This document shows, one piece after another, positions 4,923 through 8,345 of a DNA stretch of 8,345 bases (the stretch's first letter is position 1; the number at the start of each line of letters is the position of its first letter). Source of the stretch: Rikenellaceae bacterium (GTDB taxonomy: Bacteria > Bacteroidota > Bacteroidia > Bacteroidales > Rikenellaceae). The stretch covers positions 1 through 8,345 of the forward strand of contig JAJBVJ010000288.1 in NCBI GenBank assembly GCA_020859875.1, written 5' to 3'. A program made the translations under genes and the position numbers. The notes beneath the pieces were generated by a model, which was not told the DNA's origin, did not search any database, and was given only the letters and a program-made list of their open reading frames with translations.

Positions 4923-6326
4923 ATGGGAGAAACACTTTTCGATAAAGTATGGGACTCGCACGTAATTCGCCACCTGGACGGGGGGCGTGACGTCCTTTAT
5001 ATAGACCGGCATTACATACATGAGGTGACTTCGCCCGTGGCGTTCCTCGGGCTGAAAAACCGCGGCCTGAAGGTGGCCCGTCCGGAGAGGACGGTGGCCA
5101 CGGCCGACCACAACGTTCCGACCGTCGACCAGCACCTGCCCATAGACGATCCGCAATCGAAGGGCCAGTTGGACGCCTTCGCCGCCAACTGCGACGAAAA
5201 CGGCATCGAGCATTTCAGCCTGGGACATCCCAAGCAGGGGGTGGTGCATATCGTCGGGCCCGAGTTGGGATATACCCTTCCCGGGATGACCATCGTTTGC
5301 GGAGACAGCCATACGGCGACCCACGGGGCCTTCGGCTCGGTGGCCTTCGGGGTGGGGACTTCGGAGGTGGAGATGGTATTCGCCACGCAGTGCATCCTCC
5401 AGCCCAAACCCAAAAAAATGCGGATCACCGTAAACGGCCGGCTCGGAGAAGGAGTCACCGCGAAAGACGTTATCCTCTACATAATTTCACAGATTTCCGC
5501 TTCGGGCGGCACGGAACACTTCATAGAGTTCGCGGGCAGTGCGATAACCTCGATGACCATGGAGGAGCGGATGACCGTTTGCAACATGGCTATCGAGAGC
5601 GGAGCCCGCGGGGGGCTCATAGCACCGGACGGTACCACTTTCGATTATGTATGCGAACGGGAAAACGCCCCCCAGGGCGAAGCGTTCGACCGCGCCGTGG
5701 AGCGGTGGAAGGAGCTGTATACCGATCCGGATGCGGTGTTCGACAAGGAATACTCGTTCGATGCGGGTCTTATAGAACCCATGATAACCTACGGAACCAA
5801 CCCCGGCATGGGGGTTCCGGTAACGGGTGTGATACCCTCTCCCGCAGGGCTTTCCGGCAACGATTTGACATCGTTCGAAAAGGCGCTCGAATATATGGGC
5901 TTTGCCAGCGGACAGGGGATGATCGGCAAGCCGGTGGATTACGTTTTCGTGGGCAGCTGCACCAACGGGCGGATAGAGGACTTCCGCCAGTTCGCCCGGG
6001 CGGTGAAAGGCCGCCGGAAAGCCGGGAACGTTACGGCATGGCTGGTGCCGGGATCGAAAATGGTCGAGCGGCAGATCTATGACGAAGGGCTCGATAAGAT
6101 ATTGAATGAAGCCGGTTTCGAGCTCCGCCAGCCGGGATGTTCGGCCTGCCTTGCGATGAATGCCGATAAAGTGCCGGCCGGAAAGTATGCCGTATCGACC
6201 TCCAACCGCAATTTCGAAGGGCGCCAGGGCCCGGGGGCCCGCACAATGCTCGCGGGGCCGCTCGTGGCCGCTGCCGCAGCCGTGACGGGGAAGGTCTGCG
6301 ATCCGCGGGAACTCTTTAATTTATAA
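4923..6326 (+). CDS. leuC: 3-isopropylmalate dehydratase large subunit (LeuC)
   Basis: The catalytic large subunit of isopropylmalate isomerase pairs with LeuD and converts 2-isopropylmalate to 3-isopropylmalate through a [4Fe-4S] cluster. It is an aconitase-superfamily protein of the cytoplasm. Length 467 aa matches the bacterial LeuC norm (~466). The cluster ligands are visible: Cys346 in GSCTNGR, and Cys406 and Cys409 in PGCSACLAMN. Other conserved blocks are GDSHTATHGAFG near residue 127 and the N-terminal TLFDKVWDSHV. The ATG at 4923 gives the usual N-terminus. The stop is 9 bp before the hydrolase gene. The same isomerase class can act on citramalate in isoleucine synthesis, which matters because a LeuA-like synthase follows leuD. 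Confidence 0.97.
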   Translation: MGETLFDKVWDSHVIRHLDGGRDVLYIDRHYIHEVTSPVAFLGLKNRGLKVARPERTVATADHNVPTVDQHLPIDDPQSKGQLDAFAANCDENGIEHFSLGHPKQGVVHIVGPELGYTLPGMTIVCGDSHTATHGAFGSVAFGVGTSEVEMVFATQCILQPKPKKMRITVNGRLGEGVTAKDVILYIISQISASGGTEHFIEFAGSAITSMTMEERMTVCNMAIESGARGGLIAPDGTTFDYVCERENAPQGEAFDRAVERWKELYTDPDAVFDKEYSFDAGLIEPMITYGTNPGMGVPVTGVIPSPAGLSGNDLTSFEKALEYMGFASGQGMIGKPVDYVFVGSCTNGRIEDFRQFARAVKGRRKAGNVTAWLVPGSKMVERQIYDEGLDKILNEAGFELRQPGCSACLAMNADKVPAGKYAVSTSNRNFEGRQGPGARTMLAGPLVAAAAAVTGKVCDPRELFNL

Positions 6327-6335
6327 AAAAGAACG

Positions 6336-7409
6336 ATGAGAAAGGTATTGTTACTGGTCGGCATATCGGTCGCTTTTGCGGCCTTCGGCCAGCGGCCGGA
6401 ATCGTCGTGGGACAGGGAGAGGGGAAAGCTGCTCGAACTGCTCGGCCATATGCCCCAGCGGCCCGAGCTCGAGACCCGGTGGCTCGATACGGTGAAGGTG
6501 GAGGGCGGTGTCCGCTACAAAATAAAGTACCTTGCGGAAGAAGCCGACCCCGTCATGGGATTTCCCGAGGATTGGGTTTATGCATACCTCTTCGTTCCCG
6601 ACCATAATCCCGGGAAGGAATTGGCGGCGATGATCGCCGTACATCAGGACGATGTTTCTTTCCATCTGGGCAAAGACGAAGCGGCGGGCCTTGCCGGCAA
6701 GGAGAGTATGCAATACGGACTGCACCTTTTCGAGCGCGGATATGTGGTACTCTGCCCCGACAGGTATTACCATGCCGAGCGAAGGAACTTCGATAAAAGT
6801 CCCTGGTTCGACTTCCACGAACCGGACTACTCCCGGGACAACAGTTTGTTCGATAACCACGTGGGAGCCCTTATGCTAAAAGGGTCGAACCACTATTCGA
6901 AAGAGGCCTACGACCTTTCGCGGGCGGTGGACTTTCTGCATACCCTGCCTTTTGTCGATACGGAAAGGATAGGGGCTATCGGCCATTCGGCAGGCGGGGT
7001 CGCCGTGGGTCACGGCGGGTTTTACGACCGGCGGATCGCCCTCACGGTCTCCTCGTGCGGGATTTACGATGTGGCCAGGGTATTCCATTACTCGACCCCC
7101 GCTCCTTTTCCGGCGCTTATGTCTCTGCCGGGACTGCTAAAAGAGGGCTTTACCACCGCCGATTTTGTGCGCCATATCTACCCCCGGAGCCTTATAATGA
7201 CCCGCGGAGCCTCGGAATGGGGCGAGGGCGACCCCAATAGTGAGAAGTTCGTGGCCGAAGTTAACGCCTTTGCCCAAGGTTACCGCACGGGCGGGACGGA
7301 CGGGGATGTAACGGTGATAGTTTTCGACGAAGCGGGCGGGGAGCATGACTTCCCGGCGGGAGTTAGAGATGAGGTTTACGATATGATAGATAAGAAATTT
7401 CAAAAGTAA
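6336..7409 (+). CDS. Exported alpha/beta-hydrolase of unknown substrate, inserted between leuC and leuD
   Basis: A 357-aa protein with a clear N-terminal signal peptide: MRKVLLL, a hydrophobic core to about residue 16, then AFG|Q, so cleavage after residue 18 is likely. There is no lipobox cysteine, so the mature protein should be periplasmic or secreted. The nucleophile elbow GHSAGG places Ser218 after the strand RIGAI. His337 (GGEHDFP) is the likely catalytic histidine, and the acid may be Glu294, Glu297 or Asp299 in RGASEWGEGD. The fold resembles dienelactone-hydrolase or acetyl-xylan-esterase-like families, with an upstream HQDD and CPDRYYHAERR segment. Substrate cannot be deduced; an ester, thioester or peptide are all possible. 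Spacing of 9 bp from leuC and 11 bp to leuD indicates the same transcript. Codon use resembles its neighbours, so recent transfer is not evident. Confidence 0.85.
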   Translation: MRKVLLLVGISVAFAAFGQRPESSWDRERGKLLELLGHMPQRPELETRWLDTVKVEGGVRYKIKYLAEEADPVMGFPEDWVYAYLFVPDHNPGKELAAMIAVHQDDVSFHLGKDEAAGLAGKESMQYGLHLFERGYVVLCPDRYYHAERRNFDKSPWFDFHEPDYSRDNSLFDNHVGALMLKGSNHYSKEAYDLSRAVDFLHTLPFVDTERIGAIGHSAGGVAVGHGGFYDRRIALTVSSCGIYDVARVFHYSTPAPFPALMSLPGLLKEGFTTADFVRHIYPRSLIMTRGASEWGEGDPNSEKFVAEVNAFAQGYRTGGTDGDVTVIVFDEAGGEHDFPAGVRDEVYDMIDKKFQK

Positions 7410-7420
7410 AACAGCAGCAT

Positions 7421-8014
7421 ATGCCTATTACCAAATTCGAGAAACTGACTTCGTGTGCCGTACCGCTGAATATAGAGAATGTGGACACCGACCAGATAAT
7501 CCCCGCCCGGTTCCTCAAGGCGGTAGAGAGAAAGGGATTCGGAGACAATCTTTTCCGCGACTGGCGTTATGACAAGGATGGCCGGCCCGTTGGGGATTTC
7601 CCGTTGAACGATCCGAAATACGGCGGGAAAATCCTGATCGCGGGCGATAATTTCGGCTGCGGTTCCTCGCGCGAGCATGCCGCCTGGGCGATATACGATT
7701 ACGGGTTGAGGGTAGTGGTTTCGAGTGCTTTCGCCGACATCTTCCGCAACAATGCCCTCAACTGCGGCCTTTTGCCGGTAAAGGTGAGCACCGGATTCCT
7801 CGAGGGCGCCTTCGCGGCCGTAGCGGTGGACCCTTCCGCACAGTTCGAGATCGACCTTCCCGCACAAACCATTACCAACCTTACAACGGGCGAGTCGGAA
7901 AAGTTCGAGATAGACGGATATAAGAAGGAGTGCCTTATAAACGGGTACGACGACGTGGACTACCTGCGGAGCATATTGCCCGAGATAGAGAGCTACGAGC
8001 GACGTAATTTATAG
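7421..8014 (+). CDS. leuD: 3-isopropylmalate dehydratase small subunit (LeuD)
   Basis: LeuD is the small swivelling subunit of isopropylmalate isomerase that completes the substrate pocket with LeuC. Length 197 aa fits the bacterial norm (~201). Diagnostic motifs are NVDTDQIIPARFL at about residues 20-32 and GDNFGCGSSREHA at about 75-87, followed by SSAFADIFRNNALNCGLLP. The start ATG lies just before the KFEKLTSCAVPL strand typical of LeuD. It follows the hydrolase gene by only 11 bp, so translation and stoichiometry with LeuC depend on a message interrupted by about 1.1 kb of unrelated coding sequence. No truncation or missing motif is seen. A 97-bp spacer with a hairpin follows. Confidence 0.97.
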   Translation: MPITKFEKLTSCAVPLNIENVDTDQIIPARFLKAVERKGFGDNLFRDWRYDKDGRPVGDFPLNDPKYGGKILIAGDNFGCGSSREHAAWAIYDYGLRVVVSSAFADIFRNNALNCGLLPVKVSTGFLEGAFAAVAVDPSAQFEIDLPAQTITNLTTGESEKFEIDGYKKECLINGYDDVDYLRSILPEIESYERRNL

Positions 8015-8059
8015 AAATACGCATGAGTTCTTATGGGGGATTTCAGCGGTTGTGATGAT

Positions 8060-8084
8060 CCCGCTTCCGGCTATGGATAGCGGG
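8060..8084 (+). other. Hairpin in the spacer between leuD and the second LeuA-like gene
   Basis: CCCGCT (8060-8065) pairs perfectly with AGCGGG (8079-8084), and TCC (8066-8068) with GGA (8075-8077), leaving a one-base bulge at 8078 and the loop GGCTAT. That is nine pairs, mostly GC. No T run follows, so it is not a classic terminator. It lies 27 bp before the next start codon and may affect mRNA stability or translation. Confidence 0.4.
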
Positions 8085-8111
8085 TGACGTAACAATTCAA
8101 ATCCGAGCAAT

Positions 8112-8345
8112 ATGAGTAAGGTAGAAATAATGGATACCACCCTGCGCGACGGGGAACAGACATCGGGGGTTTCGCTTTCGCCCCGCGAGAAGCTCAGCAT
8201 TGCCCGGATGCTTCTCGAGGAATTGAAGGCAGACCGTATAGAAGTCGCTTCGGCAAGGGTGTCGGAGGGGGAGTTCGAAGCTGTCAAGAGTATTACGGGC
8301 TGGGCGGCGGAAAAGGGGCTTCTGGAAAGGGTAGAGATACTGGGC
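8112..8345 (+). CDS. LeuA-family acyltransferase, N-terminal 78 residues: probable citramalate synthase or second isopropylmalate synthase
   Basis: The reading frame opens at ATG 8112 and is cut by the window end. The TIM-barrel opening IMDTTLRDGEQTSGVSL (metal Asp13) defines the LeuA / homocitrate / citramalate synthase family. The following block, IEVASARVSEGEFEAV, differs from leuA of this window, which has IEAGFPVSSPGDFNSV at that point, so this is a paralogue and not a duplicate. In Bacteroides a similar protein sits in the leu operon and is annotated variously as 2-isopropylmalate synthase or as a protein with its regulatory domain. Position beside leuCD suits an (R)-citramalate synthase (CimA: pyruvate plus acetyl-CoA, feeding isoleucine), because LeuCD can carry the next step. 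Specificity cannot be settled from 78 residues. leuB is not in the window and may lie downstream. Confidence 0.85.
   Translation, partial: MSKVEIMDTTLRDGEQTSGVSLSPREKLSIARMLLEELKADRIEVASARVSEGEFEAVKSITGWAAEKGLLERVEILG

Noticed and set aside
5412..5418. Seven-A tract in leuC as a frameshift site
   Set aside because: The phase does not give an A_AAA_AAG type heptamer with zero-frame codons, no downstream structure is evident, and it encodes an ordinary Lys-Lys-Met.
5297..6082. 261-codon + strand frame overlapping leuC
   Set aside because: Arg/Gly-rich out-of-frame translation of leuC, which is complete with all cluster cysteines.
8023..8055. Ten-codon ATG frame before the second LeuA-like gene as an attenuator peptide
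   Set aside because: Only one Leu and no Ile or Val codons, and no terminator T run follows the hairpin; kept only as a side note.

Overview
The window looks like chromosomal DNA from a GC-rich member of the Bacteroidota, most likely order Bacteroidales. A Rikenellaceae/Alistipes-like source is a guess from GC content and codon use. The evidence is threefold. The C-terminal tail at the left edge matches the Bacteroidota Rpb6/omega-type RNA polymerase subunit as I remember it, and that gene normally sits beside coaBC and recN in this group. The proteins read like Bacteroidales orthologues. Gene starts lack Shine-Dalgarno sequences, have A/T-rich upstream DNA, and at one place carry a full Bacteroides-type promoter (TTTG, 19 nt, TAnnTTTG). 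No RNA genes, mobile elements or CRISPR arrays were seen, and every gene lies on the + strand.

The left part (1-3029) is a housekeeping cluster: the end of the omega-like subunit gene, coaBC (bifunctional coenzyme A biosynthesis enzyme) and recN (SMC-like double-strand-break repair ATPase). The 275-bp gap at 3030-3304 holds a GC-rich pair of alternative hairpins followed by a T-rich tract (probable recN terminator), an AT-rich dyad, and a promoter whose -7 box ends three bases before the leuA ATG.

The right part (3305-8345) is a branched-chain amino acid operon: leuA, leuC, a gene for an exported alpha/beta-hydrolase, leuD, and the start of a second LeuA-family enzyme (citramalate synthase or a LeuA paralogue) that runs off the window. 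LeuA condenses acetyl-CoA with 2-ketoisovalerate, and LeuC plus LeuD isomerise the product. The second synthase may make citramalate, which the same LeuCD isomerase could process towards isoleucine. The hydrolase sits 9 bp after leuC and 11 bp before leuD, so it separates the two subunits of one enzyme although its signal peptide sends it out of the cytoplasm.

The points most worth a second look are: the hydrolase inside leuCD; a perfect A_AAA_AAG slip site with a correctly spaced downstream hairpin at the CoaC/CoaB junction, with both alternative frames closing within about 30 nt; a possible leaderless leuA mRNA; hairpins in both long spacers of the leu operon; and replacement of two residues in the CoaC active site. 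No clearly new multi-gene system is visible. These are hypotheses about otherwise ordinary genes.
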